The position numbers were made by a program, and so were the translations under genes. DNA of 64,000 bases from Polyangiaceae bacterium (GTDB taxonomy: Bacteria; Myxococcota_A; Polyangia; Polyangiales; Polyangiaceae): positions 4,464,001 through 4,528,000 of the forward strand of contig JADJRH010000011.1 of the NCBI GenBank assembly GCA_016712345.1. The letters run 5' to 3'. Each line of letters begins with the position of its first letter. The first letter of the stretch is position 1. Of the stretch, positions 27,037-35,617 are shown piece by piece. A model generated the notes under the pieces. It ran no database searches, was not told the DNA's origin, and was given only the letters and a program-made list of their open reading frames with translations.

Positions 27037-28370
27037 TGGCCGCGCCGCGTTTTCGGGCGCTTGTGATCGATCGCGATCCCCTCGTGCGACGCGGCGCGGC
27101 GCGCGCATTCACGGAACGCGGCATCGATCCGCTCACCGCCGAAGATGCTGCCGCTGGCGCGGCGTTGCTCGCCTCGCAGCCCGCCGATTGTGTACTCATC
27201 GAAAGCGACGGCGACGGCATTGAAGCCGCCGAACGCATCGCGCGCGACCACGGCGCCGCCGCGCTCGTGCTGATGGCAACGGCTCAAAACACTCCGCGCG
27301 CCGTTGAAGCGGCGTGGGCTCTCGACGCCGACGTGATCACAAAACCCTTCGATCCGGCCGCCGCCGCGCTCTCGGCGGCGCGCGCCGTGGAGAGGCGGAG
27401 GGTGTCGCGTGAGGCGCGCGAAGCGCGCGCCTCACGCGACACCCCCGCCGAACTTGTCGGCGTTTCGGAGGGGGTGCGCGCGGCCCTCCGCCTGGCGGCG
27501 GAGGCCGCGCGCACCCCCTCCCCCGTCTTGATCACAGGTGAAAATGGCACCGGTCGCGACGCCGCGGCGCGCTTTGTTCACGACCGCAGCAAGCGCACAT
27601 CGAGAGCGTTTGTCGCGGTCAACTGCACTGAATTTGAAGACAACCCAAAAGACGCGGCGCGACGCCTCTTCGGCGACGCCGAAACATCGCTCGAAGGCCT
27701 CGTTCATCTCGCAGACCGCGGCACGTTGTTCTTGGATTTCGTCGACGCAATGACCATCGAAAGCCAGGGGCGGCTCCACGCGCTGCTCGCGCGTGGAGCC
27801 GCCCCCGGCCACCCGATCGATGTGCGCGTGATCGCGGCAACAGCGGTCGATCTACGAGAAGCGGTTCGACGCGGGACGTTTCACGAAGACCTTTATTTTA
27901 GGCTTCGATCTTTGCACATTCACATTCCACCGCTGCGCGCGCGCACCGAAGACATACCACTCGTTGCGTACACATTTTTGGCAGAGCTGCGACGTGACAC
28001 CGGTCGCGACGTGCGGCGCATCAGCCCCGAAGCGATGCGTCTGCTTCGTCGGCAACCTTGGGAACATAATCTGCGCGAACTTCGAAGCGCGCTCGCTCAC
28101 GCTGTTGCGCTCGCGCGCTCCGAAGTTCTGCTGCCACGTGATCTGCCGTTTCTTCCCGCGGTGCCCGACGTTTCTCCCGACGAGCTTTTCGACGACGAGC
28201 TGCGTTCGCTCTCGTACGCCGAAGCGCGAAAACGCGCACTCGCGGCATTCGAAAAAAGGTACACACGCGTGGTTCTTGATGCCGAAGAGGGCAACAAGAG
28301 CGGAGGCGCGCGCCGAGCGGGGATGGACAGGTCCAATTTCAAACGCCTGTTGCGCCGGACGAAAACATGA
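27036..28370 (+). CDS. Degenerate NtrC-like response regulator
   Basis: The layout is receiver - AAA+ - helical tail, like NtrC/AtoC, but key residues are missing. In the receiver the phosphoacceptor region reads LIESDGDG rather than LLDxxLPG. The AAA+ Walker A is GENGTGRDAA with Arg for Lys, the sigma-54-contacting GAFTGA loop is absent (RLFGDAETSLEGL), and Walker B reads GTLFLDFVD without the catalytic Glu. The sensor region LYFRLRSLHIHIPPLRAR is preserved. The tail (GGARRAGMDRSNFKRLLRR) resembles a Fis-type helix-turn-helix. It therefore probably binds DNA or partners without ATPase-driven activation. The gene contains three long hairpins, listed separately. Confidence 0.82.
   Translation: MAAPRFRALVIDRDPLVRRGAARAFTERGIDPLTAEDAAAGAALLASQPADCVLIESDGDGIEAAERIARDHGAAALVLMATAQNTPRAVEAAWALDADVITKPFDPAAAALSAARAVERRRVSREAREARASRDTPAELVGVSEGVRAALRLAAEAARTPSPVLITGENGTGRDAAARFVHDRSKRTSRAFVAVNCTEFEDNPKDAARRLFGDAETSLEGLVHLADRGTLFLDFVDAMTIESQGRLHALLARGAAPGHPIDVRVIAATAVDLREAVRRGTFHEDLYFRLRSLHIHIPPLRARTEDIPLVAYTFLAELRRDTGRDVRRISPEAMRLLRRQPWEHNLRELRSALAHAVALARSEVLLPRDLPFLPAVPDVSPDELFDDELRSLSYAEARKRALAAFEKRYTRVVLDAEEGNKSGGARRAGMDRSNFKRLLRRTKT
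27400..27444. repeat. 21-bp perfect hairpin inside a coding region
   Basis: The arms at 27400-27420 and 27424-27444 are exact reverse complements, separated by AAG. It encodes the Arg/Ala-rich linker REAREARASRD between the receiver and AAA+ domains of the regulator. A 21-bp perfect arm is far longer than chance would give in one gene. Confidence 0.9.
27467..27521. repeat. 26-bp near-perfect hairpin inside a coding region
   Basis: Arms 27467-27492 and 27497-27521 are reverse complements except for one bulged base, with loop TGGC. The stem is almost entirely G/C. It starts 22 bp after the previous hairpin and encodes SEGVRAALRLAAEAARTPS just before Walker A. Confidence 0.88.
27767..27805. repeat. 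17-bp perfect hairpin inside a coding region
   Basis: Arms 27767-27783 and 27789-27805 are exact reverse complements with loop TGCTC. It encodes GRLHALLARGAAPG shortly after the degenerate Walker B of the same regulator. Its sequence differs from the other two hairpins. Confidence 0.9.
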
Positions 28371-28551
28371 ATACGGCTTCATCCATCCACTTTCTCGTGT
28401 CGACTGAACCCGCTTAGCCGGCACAATCCGCGCGTTTTTGGGCACACAACCACCGTCTCCACGAACTCTCCATATTTGCACCACGCTCCCCTCCCCCTCC
28501 CCGCGCGTTCGTCCGGCAGAGTCACAAACCTTCCAACGAGGACTTCTGTTT

Positions 28552-29292
28552 ATGACGCACGCTCAGTCGAACCTGCCCCGCCCCACGCATGTCGGCATCA
28601 TTCTCGACGGCAACGGTCGTTGGGCAACGGCACGCGGCTTAACGCGAACGCGGGGCCACGAGGCCGGCGCCGTTGCGGTCCGAAAAACCGTTCTCGATCT
28701 GCTCGAACGCAACGTGCCGTGCGTCACTCTGTATGCCTTCAGCGCGCAGAACTGGTCGCGACCAAAAGAAGAAGTCGACACGTTGATGCGCATAGTTCTC
28801 GAATTCGCCGAAGAGATGCGTGAGCCCTACATCGAAGCGGGCATCTCCGTTGTCACCGTCGGCGATATCGACGAATTGCCCACCCCCACGCGACGCGCCG
28901 TCGAGCGAATGGTCCGCGACACCTCCGCGAGCACCCGAATGAAACTTGCGTTGGCTCTTTCGTACGGTGGGCGCCGCGATGTGATCGGTGCCATGCGCGC
29001 CATTGCCGTTCGCGCGCGCGCCGGCCTGCTCATCCCCGAAGAGATCGACGAAACGTCGGTGCGCGAGTTTCTATCGACAAGCGCCATGCCCGATGCCGAT
29101 TTGATCATTCGCACCGGCGGCGATCGGCGCTTGAGCGACTTTCTGCTGTTCGAAGCGGCGTACGCGGAGCTTTTTTTCACGGAGGTTTTGTGGCCCGACT
29201 TCAACGCCGAAACGCTTGATTTGGCGCTCGGAGCGTACGGGCGCAGGCGCCTTCGCAGTCGCCGCACACAAGCGCTCGCGGCGGCAGGCTGA
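28552..29292 (+). CDS. uppS: Isoprenyl (undecaprenyl) diphosphate synthase
   Basis: UppS condenses isopentenyl diphosphate units onto farnesyl diphosphate to make the lipid carrier for peptidoglycan and other glycans. The N-terminal HVGIILDGNGRWA matches the catalytic signature HVAIIMDGNGRWA (catalytic Asp19), and the C-terminal block RTGGDRRLSDFLL, AYAELFFTEVLWPDF matches the second signature, with Asp for the usual Glu in GGE. The ATG at 28552 gives 246 residues, the usual length. The usual neighbour cdsA is absent; here a DsbA-like isomerase gene follows 60 bp downstream. Confidence 0.93.
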   Translation: MTHAQSNLPRPTHVGIILDGNGRWATARGLTRTRGHEAGAVAVRKTVLDLLERNVPCVTLYAFSAQNWSRPKEEVDTLMRIVLEFAEEMREPYIEAGISVVTVGDIDELPTPTRRAVERMVRDTSASTRMKLALALSYGGRRDVIGAMRAIAVRARAGLLIPEEIDETSVREFLSTSAMPDADLIIRTGGDRRLSDFLLFEAAYAELFFTEVLWPDFNAETLDLALGAYGRRRLRSRRTQALAAAG

Positions 29293-29352
29293 CCCCGGAC
29301 CGCCACAGCGCTGTTTCGCCGGCCACGCTCCGGTGACAAGATCGCTTCCCGC

Positions 29353-29949
29353 ATGGACTCCATCGACTTTTTCTACGACATCGGCTCGCCGTACTCCTAC
29401 CTCTGCGCAACCCAGATCGACGGCGTCGCGGCAAAGCATGAACGCGCCGTTCGGTGGCGCCCGATGTTGCTGGGCGCCGTCTTCAAGGCAACCGGCAACG
29501 ACATGCCGGCGCGCGTCCCCGCAAAGGCCAAGTGGATGCTTCAAGACCTCGCCCTGTGGGCCGAGAGCTACGGTGTACCTTTCACATTCCCGCCGTCGTT
29601 CCCACCGAACACCGTGCGGGCCATGCGCGCGTGTGCGTACACAGACCAAAAGGGCAAGGCGCGCGAGTTCAGTCTCGCGCTTTTCGAAGGGTATTGGGCA
29701 CGCGGGGTGGACCCTTCAAGCCCCGAGGGCATCACGCACGCGGCGAGCCTTGCCGGGATGGACGGCGCCGAAGTGATCGCCGCGACGGAGACGCAGCCCA
29801 TCAAAGACGCGCTGCGCGCCACAACAGATGCGGCCATCGCCGCCGGCGTATTCGGAGCACCGGCGATCCTTGTCGGCGATAAGCTGTTCTGGGGCAATGA
29901 CCGCCTTCTGCTGCTCGATCGGGTGCTCGCCGGAAGCGTCGGCTCCTGA
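29353..29949 (+). CDS. DsbA-family 2-hydroxychromene-2-carboxylate isomerase-like protein
   Basis: The 198-residue protein has the thioredoxin-fold HCCA isomerase/kappa-GST layout: IDFFYDIGSPYSYLCA at the start with Ser12 at the catalytic position, WRPMLLGAVFKATGN, and GVFGAPAILVGDKLFWGNDR near the end with the cis-Pro loop. Family members isomerise chromene carboxylates in naphthalene degradation using glutathione, but many homologues outside such pathways have unknown substrates, and no aromatic degradation genes are nearby. It is cytoplasmic, without a signal peptide. Confidence 0.85.
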   Translation: MDSIDFFYDIGSPYSYLCATQIDGVAAKHERAVRWRPMLLGAVFKATGNDMPARVPAKAKWMLQDLALWAESYGVPFTFPPSFPPNTVRAMRACAYTDQKGKAREFSLALFEGYWARGVDPSSPEGITHAASLAGMDGAEVIAATETQPIKDALRATTDAAIAAGVFGAPAILVGDKLFWGNDRLLLLDRVLAGSVGS

Positions 29950-29962
29950 AACGTATCCGCGC

Positions 29963-30778
29963 ATGACGATCGGGTGCGCCGCGCGGCTCGTTTGGTTGGT
30001 GGCGTCGGCGGTGTGTGCGTGTTCGCCCGCCCGCGGTGAGCTGGGCTCCAATGAGCGCGGCGAGTTGGCAACGACGGCTGCAATCGGCACCCCGCCCGAC
30101 AATGTGTACACAAACTCAGCGCCGTCCTCGGCGTCGACGTTTGCGTACACCGGATCGGATTTGTCCGAGCCTCCGGGTGCATCGACGCAAGCTCCGGGGG
30201 CGCAGAGCAGCGACTCCCCTTCATCCCCAAAGCGACCTTGGGCAGCGCGTTTGGCGCCCCTGGTATTCCACGATGTGAACACCATGGCCGACGTGACGCT
30301 TCGGCTCTATCGCGACGACGGCGCGGTGAACGAAGACGCGGTCGCCGAGTTTGAACGCGTGCTTTGGGCGGCCAAGGATGAAGCGCCTCCCCACGTGAGC
30401 CGGCGATTGTTGCAGCTCGTCGTGAAAGCTGCGGCGCACTTCGGCGCGCAGTCGGCACAGGTCATTTCGTCACATCGCACCAAAGCGCGCAAAGGCAGTC
30501 GACACCGCAGCGGCGAGGCGATCGACTTCATTTTCCCCGGAGTCGAGCCCAAGAAACTCGCGGCGCTCCTGCGCACCTATCCGCGCGTCGGCGTGGGGTT
30601 GTACGTGCACCCGCGCGCTCAATACGTTCATCTCGACGTGCGCGACCAAAGTTACCACTGGGTCGATGGGTCACCACCCGGCCGAACATGGCGTGAGCAG
30701 GCGCTCCCCGATCCGACCGCGGCAAAGCGGGACGCGGCCTATAACGCAGAACAAGATTTACCCGAAATGACCCCCTGA
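29963..30778 (+). CDS. Exported DUF882/M15-like peptidase
   Basis: The ATG at 29963 opens a signal sequence with Cys near residue 18-20 (SAVCACS), so the product may be a lipoprotein. A Ser/Pro/Thr-rich linker follows to about residue 100. The C-terminal 170 residues carry the metal ligands of the M15/DUF882 (YcbK-like) family: SSHRTKARKGSRHRSGEAID with His and Asp, and the closing YVHLDVR. These proteins belong to the D,D- or L,D-carboxypeptidase fold and are thought to act on peptidoglycan. The gene begins 13 bp after the isomerase gene. Confidence 0.82.
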   Translation: MTIGCAARLVWLVASAVCACSPARGELGSNERGELATTAAIGTPPDNVYTNSAPSSASTFAYTGSDLSEPPGASTQAPGAQSSDSPSSPKRPWAARLAPLVFHDVNTMADVTLRLYRDDGAVNEDAVAEFERVLWAAKDEAPPHVSRRLLQLVVKAAAHFGAQSAQVISSHRTKARKGSRHRSGEAIDFIFPGVEPKKLAALLRTYPRVGVGLYVHPRAQYVHLDVRDQSYHWVDGSPPGRTWREQALPDPTAAKRDAAYNAEQDLPEMTP

Positions 30779-30817
30779 ACCGAAACCCCACTGGGGTCGA
30801 AGAAAAATACCGACTCG

Positions 30818-30845
30818 CCGCCGCCGTCCAAGCGCACGGCGGCGG
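30818..30845. terminator. Candidate bidirectional terminator hairpin
   Basis: The arms CCGCCGCCGT at 30818-30827 and ACGGCGGCGG at 30836-30845 form a 10-bp GC stem with an 8-nt loop between convergent genes. A smaller stem (CCCC/GGGG near 30787-30796) precedes it. No T-run follows, so a Rho-independent role is uncertain. Confidence 0.35.
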
Positions 30846-30858
30846 GCGCGGCTCGGTT

Positions 30859-32283
30859 CTACGGAGTTTGATCAGGCATGCAGCAGAACGTTTGGGGGAA
30901 CGTTCCGACGACGGTTCCAGTGGGCTGCCCACCGGAAGGTGTACACGAGCCACCCGTCGGCGGTTGAGTCACCGTGAACTTTGAATTGCCAATGGCCGGG
31001 TTGCCGCTGATGTTGGTGCAGGTGCCCGCGGCAAACGTTGCCACAGGGCTCAAACACGAGTTGAGGTTTGCGTCGGCGTGCGTGGTGATGTTGCCTCCGC
31101 ACGTTGAGCCGGCTGGGAATCCGCAGCCGCACCCCGTGCACGAACGACTGTCTGTGTAGTCGTCGTAGAAGACGTGCTGCTGACTGAATTGCCCCGCCGG
31201 ACAGTTTTGCAGGCCGGCCTTTTTGATGCACAAACCGCCGACGTATGCCGGCCCCGGTTTGGGCAAGCATGTTTGACCGATGGAGCAGCCCTTGCCGGTC
31301 GTAGCGGCGCCGCTGCACGCGTGACCGTAACCGTCCCACGTGACCGGTGCGAACGTTCCTTGACCGCCGGACGGCTGACAGAAACCACCGTCCACGGTGG
31401 GCGCATCCGCCGTGAGAGCAAGGTGGCAAGGCTGCATGTCATCGGGCCCGCAGACCGTGAGACTTGCGGGGTAGTAATAGGGTCCGCTCGCATCGACAGC
31501 GCTTGTGCACGCGCTCCAACCGCCGGGCATGAACAGCGGGTGAATTTCGGACGGCGTTCCTCCGCACGGAACGTCGAGACCGTTGATCACGCTTGGAGGT
31601 GTACACACCTGACCCTGCGGCGCTCCGCACGAACAGCTGGTGCACACCGCGGGAGGCGCATTGAGCTGGAAATTGCCGACGTACGAGTCGGTTGGAAACT
31701 GCATTGTGCAGCCGGGATCACTGGCAACGGGGCCTTGGTAGAGGAGGAAATATCCGGTCCACGTGTTGGGCACCGAAGGTACACATGAGAAGTCGGTGCA
31801 CTCGGTGTCTTTGCAGTCGGCGTTTCCGTCGAGGTCGTCGTCGAGTCCGTTCTGACAATCCTCCACAGGCGGCGGAGTGCTTGTTGTGGTTGTGCTCGTG
31901 GTGCTTGAGGTCGTGTCGGTGGACGTTGTCGACATCGTCGAACCGCCGGTTCCACCGCTTCCACCGGTGCCGCCGGTTCCGCCTGTGGCGCCCGTGGAGC
32001 TGGTGGTCATCATGCCGCCGGTTCCGCCGGTTGTCGGATCGGTGGTTGTCCCGCCGGAAGACGTTGTCGACGCCTGCGTCGTTGTGGTGCCGCCGGAGCC
32101 GCCTCCGCCCACGCTCGTTGTTCCAGCCGCACCGCCCGTTTCTTGTTCAAACGTGAAGGTTGGGAAAAAACACGCGAGGGGCGCGAGTGAAACCGCCGCG
32201 GTGATCGCTGTCAAAACCGATCGCGCCGAGCGCCCGCGAATTGACCTTGCTGTTGCCGAAGTTCGGCTCGCCTGCTTCATCAA
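30859..32283 (-). CDS. Cys-rich lipoprotein with Thr/Gly linker
   Basis: The 474-residue product has an Arg-rich start, a hydrophobic segment and a lipobox (LAPLAC near residue 38). Residues about 48-140 are Gly/Thr/Ser repeats (GGTGGTGGSGGTGG style). The next motif, CQNGLDDDLDGNADCKDTEC, is a calcium- or metal-binding Asp/Cys unit common in myxobacterial surface lipoproteins. Then come about 300 residues with more than 25 Cys, probably disulfide-rich. No catalytic signature is seen. It overlaps the upstream TPR/PEGA-like gene by 4 bp (ATGA), so they are co-translated. Confidence 0.78.
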   Translation of the reverse strand: MMKQASRTSATARSIRGRSARSVLTAITAAVSLAPLACFFPTFTFEQETGGAAGTTSVGGGGSGGTTTTQASTTSSGGTTTDPTTGGTGGMMTTSSTGATGGTGGTGGSGGTGGSTMSTTSTDTTSSTTSTTTTSTPPPVEDCQNGLDDDLDGNADCKDTECTDFSCVPSVPNTWTGYFLLYQGPVASDPGCTMQFPTDSYVGNFQLNAPPAVCTSCSCGAPQGQVCTPPSVINGLDVPCGGTPSEIHPLFMPGGWSACTSAVDASGPYYYPASLTVCGPDDMQPCHLALTADAPTVDGGFCQPSGGQGTFAPVTWDGYGHACSGAATTGKGCSIGQTCLPKPGPAYVGGLCIKKAGLQNCPAGQFSQQHVFYDDYTDSRSCTGCGCGFPAGSTCGGNITTHADANLNSCLSPVATFAAGTCTNISGNPAIGNSKFTVTQPPTGGSCTPSGGQPTGTVVGTFPQTFCCMPDQTP

Positions 32284-33344
32284 AACCTCCCAATCAAGCT
32301 AAGTCCGGCGCTTCCATTGCCGCCTCGAACGGCGACTCCAAGTTCTGTGGGCGTTCCACGCGAGACCGCCGGCTGAGTCGCTACGGCGGGTTGTTGCGGT
32401 GCGCTGCCACCGCTTCGAACAACAAAAAGAATGACGCCCGTGGCGATCCCCGCGGCACCAACCGCGAGAAGCGCTGTGCTCACGCCGGCCATGGTGCGTC
32501 CCGAGTCATATTTGCCTTGTTCTGAAGGCGGACAGTTCTTGTCGGCACCACAAATTTTTTCGAGTTCAGAAGCTGCGCCCAAGCTCGCTCCCATGAGGCC
32601 CAGCCCCACGCCGAGGCTCACGATCCCAATGCCGCCCACGACGAATGCGGGCACCTTTGACGGCGGCTCGACCGTGGGCAGGGGAGCGGTGGCGGTAACC
32701 GTTGCCGTCGCCGTTGCGGTTGGCCGATCCGGTGGCTTGAACTTGGCGAGGTCGATCTTCACAACGACCGTCTTCGATTCTTTCTCCTGAACTTGAACCG
32801 TTTCACGCCACACCTCGGTTTCACCGAGTTTGCCTGAAACCGTGTGCGTTCCCGGATCGACAAGGTTTTCAACGCCGATCTGCGACGTGCCAATTTCCAC
32901 GCCGTCCAGTTCGATTTTGGAGGTTTGCTCCGTGCGCTGAATCACCACGCGCGGGATGCGCGCTTCAAGCGAAGTAATGCGATCGCCGACGTTGTTCGCA
33001 ACTTCCGCCGGCTTGTTGTCCGTGACCAAACTTGCGGCCAGTCGGTAGCTGCCGAGCGCCGAAACAAGCTTTCCAAGCCGCTCCTGGCACTCGGCCATGT
33101 TGTAAGCCACGTTGGCGGTCATCTTCACTTTGGCGACCGCTTGATATTTTCCGAGCGCCGCCGCGCAGTTGTTTGCGGCGGCGAGCGACACGCCTTCAAG
33201 AAACATGGCGCGCGCTTTATCCAGTTCTTCTTTTGATTGGGCGTGCGCCGGCCCCCCGGAAAACTGCGAAACAGCAATAAGGAGGCTGGTGCCCAACGCA
33301 TACAGGCCACGCTTCGGAGCGCGACCGCAGCCGTTCAAACTCAT
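32280..33344 (-). CDS. Exported TPR and PEGA-like membrane protein
   Basis: The ATG at 33344 gives 354 residues with a signal peptide ending AHAQ. Residues about 40-130 are TPR-like (FLEGVSLAAANNCAAALGKY, NVAYNMAECQERLGKLVSAL). A PEGA-like beta unit follows (VVIQRTEQTSKIELDGVEIG, DPGTHTVSG). The C-terminal third has two hydrophobic segments (VVGGIGIVSLGVGLGLMGAS and LLAVGAAGIATGVILFVV). This architecture recurs at 55266-56066. It is likely periplasmic, anchored at its C-terminal side, and probably a scaffold or sensor. It is coupled to the downstream lipoprotein gene. Confidence 0.78.
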   Translation of the reverse strand: MSLNGCGRAPKRGLYALGTSLLIAVSQFSGGPAHAQSKEELDKARAMFLEGVSLAAANNCAAALGKYQAVAKVKMTANVAYNMAECQERLGKLVSALGSYRLAASLVTDNKPAEVANNVGDRITSLEARIPRVVIQRTEQTSKIELDGVEIGTSQIGVENLVDPGTHTVSGKLGETEVWRETVQVQEKESKTVVVKIDLAKFKPPDRPTATATATVTATAPLPTVEPPSKVPAFVVGGIGIVSLGVGLGLMGASLGAASELEKICGADKNCPPSEQGKYDSGRTMAGVSTALLAVGAAGIATGVILFVVRSGGSAPQQPAVATQPAVSRGTPTELGVAVRGGNGSAGLSLIGRF

Positions 33345-33408
33345 AGGAAACCTCAACGCTCGGCAGGCCAAGCGAGGTTCATGCTACCAAAGGCTCGAAC
33401 CGTTCGTC

Positions 33409-34410
33409 CTAAAGTTCTGCAATTTTTTCGCCGCGCCTCGAACGTTTTCGACCGAAAGAGAGCGCCCGCGCGCCGGCTGCGAGGCACCTCGACACGACCG
33501 CTGAGCGAAACGTTGAAGGCGTTTTTGCCACGGCGGCCGGTTCGTCGGTGAACACCTTGAGCCAACGCTCGGGCGTATCGCGCTGCAATACACCGCCGAG
33601 ATCAAACAGCCACACATCGGTCACCCCGCATGCCGCGGCGAGCGCAACGTCGTGCGAAAGTTCGGCCGGCGATGTGTACACCGGCTCATCACCGAGCGCG
33701 CCGATGCCAACCGCCCCAAGCGACACCGCCGCAGCCTCGCCGAAACGATCGAGTGTACGCATGCAACCGTCCGCAACAACGGCGCGCGCATCGTTCATGC
33801 TCAGCAATCCCTTTGAATAGCCTGCAATCAGCGTTGAGTAGAGCATCGCGTTCACGCGCGTTGCGGGCAGCGGCACCGTTGGACCAAAAAGTCCGGCCCA
33901 CCCCGGCTCAACGCCGTCCCACAAAACGAAAGGCACGAGAGCAAGCGTCAAAGGTACACCTTGCGCTCGGATCTCGTTACACATCTCCACGATCAGGCGC
34001 TCACCTTCCTCGTGCGCCGCCGACCCCCGAACGAGCGAGAACAGCTCGCGCAACGCTCTGCGGCGGCGATCAAGAACACCTCGAACCATCGACAACGGCG
34101 GTTCCAGATCAAGCACGATCCCAAGCTCGGGCGCGGCGGAGCGCACCTCGGTCAAAAACGTTCGAAACGCCCGCGCGCTCACCACCGAGAGCCAACGCCC
34201 TTCGGCATCGTCGATCATCGGCCACAGAAGCGCTTTCACCTCGGCCTGCGCCGCCAAATCTCGAACACGAGCGGCAAGTGCCACATCGCCGGGTCGAACA
34301 GCAACCGCTACTTCAAGCGCATAGCGGGCCAAAAGCGTCCACGTCGCGGGGTCACAAAGCACCTCCGGCGGCGCGGTTTCTGCCCAAATTCCTCGCCTGT
34401 GAATCGGCAC
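33409..34410 (-). CDS. Conserved-looking protein of unknown function
   Basis: This 333-residue frame has no signal peptide. Its alternation of predicted strands and helices (ALLWPMID, LGIVLDLEPP, LTLALVPFVLWD, VWLFDLGG) with acidic residues at strand ends suggests a TIM-barrel-like fold, perhaps glycosidase-related, but no signature supports this. It ends in a basic tail (RKRSRRGEK). It diverges from the glycosyltransferase gene with about 93 bp between them. Codon style and frame length argue that it is real. Confidence 0.62.
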   Translation of the reverse strand: MPIHRRGIWAETAPPEVLCDPATWTLLARYALEVAVAVRPGDVALAARVRDLAAQAEVKALLWPMIDDAEGRWLSVVSARAFRTFLTEVRSAAPELGIVLDLEPPLSMVRGVLDRRRRALRELFSLVRGSAAHEEGERLIVEMCNEIRAQGVPLTLALVPFVLWDGVEPGWAGLFGPTVPLPATRVNAMLYSTLIAGYSKGLLSMNDARAVVADGCMRTLDRFGEAAAVSLGAVGIGALGDEPVYTSPAELSHDVALAAACGVTDVWLFDLGGVLQRDTPERWLKVFTDEPAAVAKTPSTFRSAVVSRCLAAGARALSFGRKRSRRGEKIAEL

Positions 34411-34503
34411 CGCGCGGTTTTACTCAATTCAACTTGCGCCGACTACGACGCCGACCCGAATGCCTTGTTCCTCAGCTTGGCGCGCTCGTTTATCCTCCCG
34501 CCC

Positions 34504-35580
34504 ATGAAGATCCTCTACGGCGTTGTCGGCGAAGGAATGGGTCACGCGATGCGCTCGCGCGTTGTGCTCGAACACCTCACCGGGCAGGGGCATGAAGTGG
34601 AAATCATGGCCTCGGGCCGCGCCTGTGACTTCCTGTCGAAGCGGTTTGAAGGCACTAACCGTATTCACGGCTTTCACATGATCTACGAAGAAAACCGTGT
34701 TCGCCGTGGAAAAACGCTTTGGTCCAACGTGCTCCAGGGCATTGCCGGAACGCCCAAAAACATCCAGGCGTATTTTGAACTCATCCGCGAGTTTAAACCG
34801 GAGGTGGTGATCAGCGACTTTGAGTCGTGGACATACCTATACGGACAGGCGCATCAACTACCCATCATCTCCATTGATAATATGCAAATTATCAATCGCT
34901 GTTCCCACGCGCCTGAAATTATAGAAGGCGACGAGGCCGACTTTCAGTTTGCCAAAGCGTTCGTTAAAGGCAAGCTCCCGTTCTGCAATCACTACCTCAT
35001 TACAACTTTTTTCCGCCCCCCCGTTCGCAAAGACAAAACAACCCTGGTTCCACCCATCCTGCGACCTGAAATTCTTGCTGCCAAACGTTCGCGGGGAGAC
35101 CACCTGCTCGTTTATCAAACGGCCGAAGGCAACGAAGGGCTCGCCGACATTCTCGCGCAATCGGGTGTTGAGTGCAGAATCTATGGAATGCGACGAAACA
35201 TCACTGAAGAACAGGTGGAAGGAAATCTCCGTTATCAACCGTTCAGCGAGCAGGGTTTCATAAACGACCTCGCCTCGGCGCGCGGAGTTGTGGCAGGCGG
35301 CGGATTTACCCTCATGGGTGAAGCGGTGTATCTCCACAAGCCTATGCTTGCCATTCCACTGGAGCGTCAGTTTGAGCAAGTCATGAACTCGCGGTACCTA
35401 CGAGCGGAAGGTTTTGGAAACTGGACACGCAAGCTTGACGAAGCTCAGATTCTCAAAGACTTCCTCCGTGACATACCCAAATGTGAAGAGGCCCTCGCCA
35501 AGTATCATCAAGACGGCAACAACGAACTCTTCTCCAACGTCGATCAACTGCTCGACCGAGCCGCCGCCCGCATCCTGTAA
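34504..35580 (+). CDS. MJ1255/VC2487-type glycosyltransferase
   Basis: From the ATG at 34504 the product is 358 residues and starts KILYGVVGEGMGHAMRSRVV, the Gly-rich N-terminal loop of GT-B glycosyltransferases of the MJ1255/VC2487 family (TIGR00661). The donor-binding C-terminal half contains VAGGGFTLMGEAVYLHKPML, equivalent to the conserved GG...E motif of GT28/MurG-like enzymes. It is cytoplasmic or membrane-associated and should transfer a sugar to a glycan or lipid acceptor; the identity of the sugar is not visible. It is followed after 37 bp by the GH57 gene. Confidence 0.87.
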   Translation: MKILYGVVGEGMGHAMRSRVVLEHLTGQGHEVEIMASGRACDFLSKRFEGTNRIHGFHMIYEENRVRRGKTLWSNVLQGIAGTPKNIQAYFELIREFKPEVVISDFESWTYLYGQAHQLPIISIDNMQIINRCSHAPEIIEGDEADFQFAKAFVKGKLPFCNHYLITTFFRPPVRKDKTTLVPPILRPEILAAKRSRGDHLLVYQTAEGNEGLADILAQSGVECRIYGMRRNITEEQVEGNLRYQPFSEQGFINDLASARGVVAGGGFTLMGEAVYLHKPMLAIPLERQFEQVMNSRYLRAEGFGNWTRKLDEAQILKDFLRDIPKCEEALAKYHQDGNNELFSNVDQLLDRAAARIL

Positions 35581-35617
35581 CCCGTTTTTCTGTTTTCCCT
35601 TTTTCCCAAGGTGCTTT

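Noticed and set aside
27400..27521. Rho-independent terminators inside the regulator gene
   Set aside because: The stems are long enough but lie inside an open frame and are not followed by T-runs.
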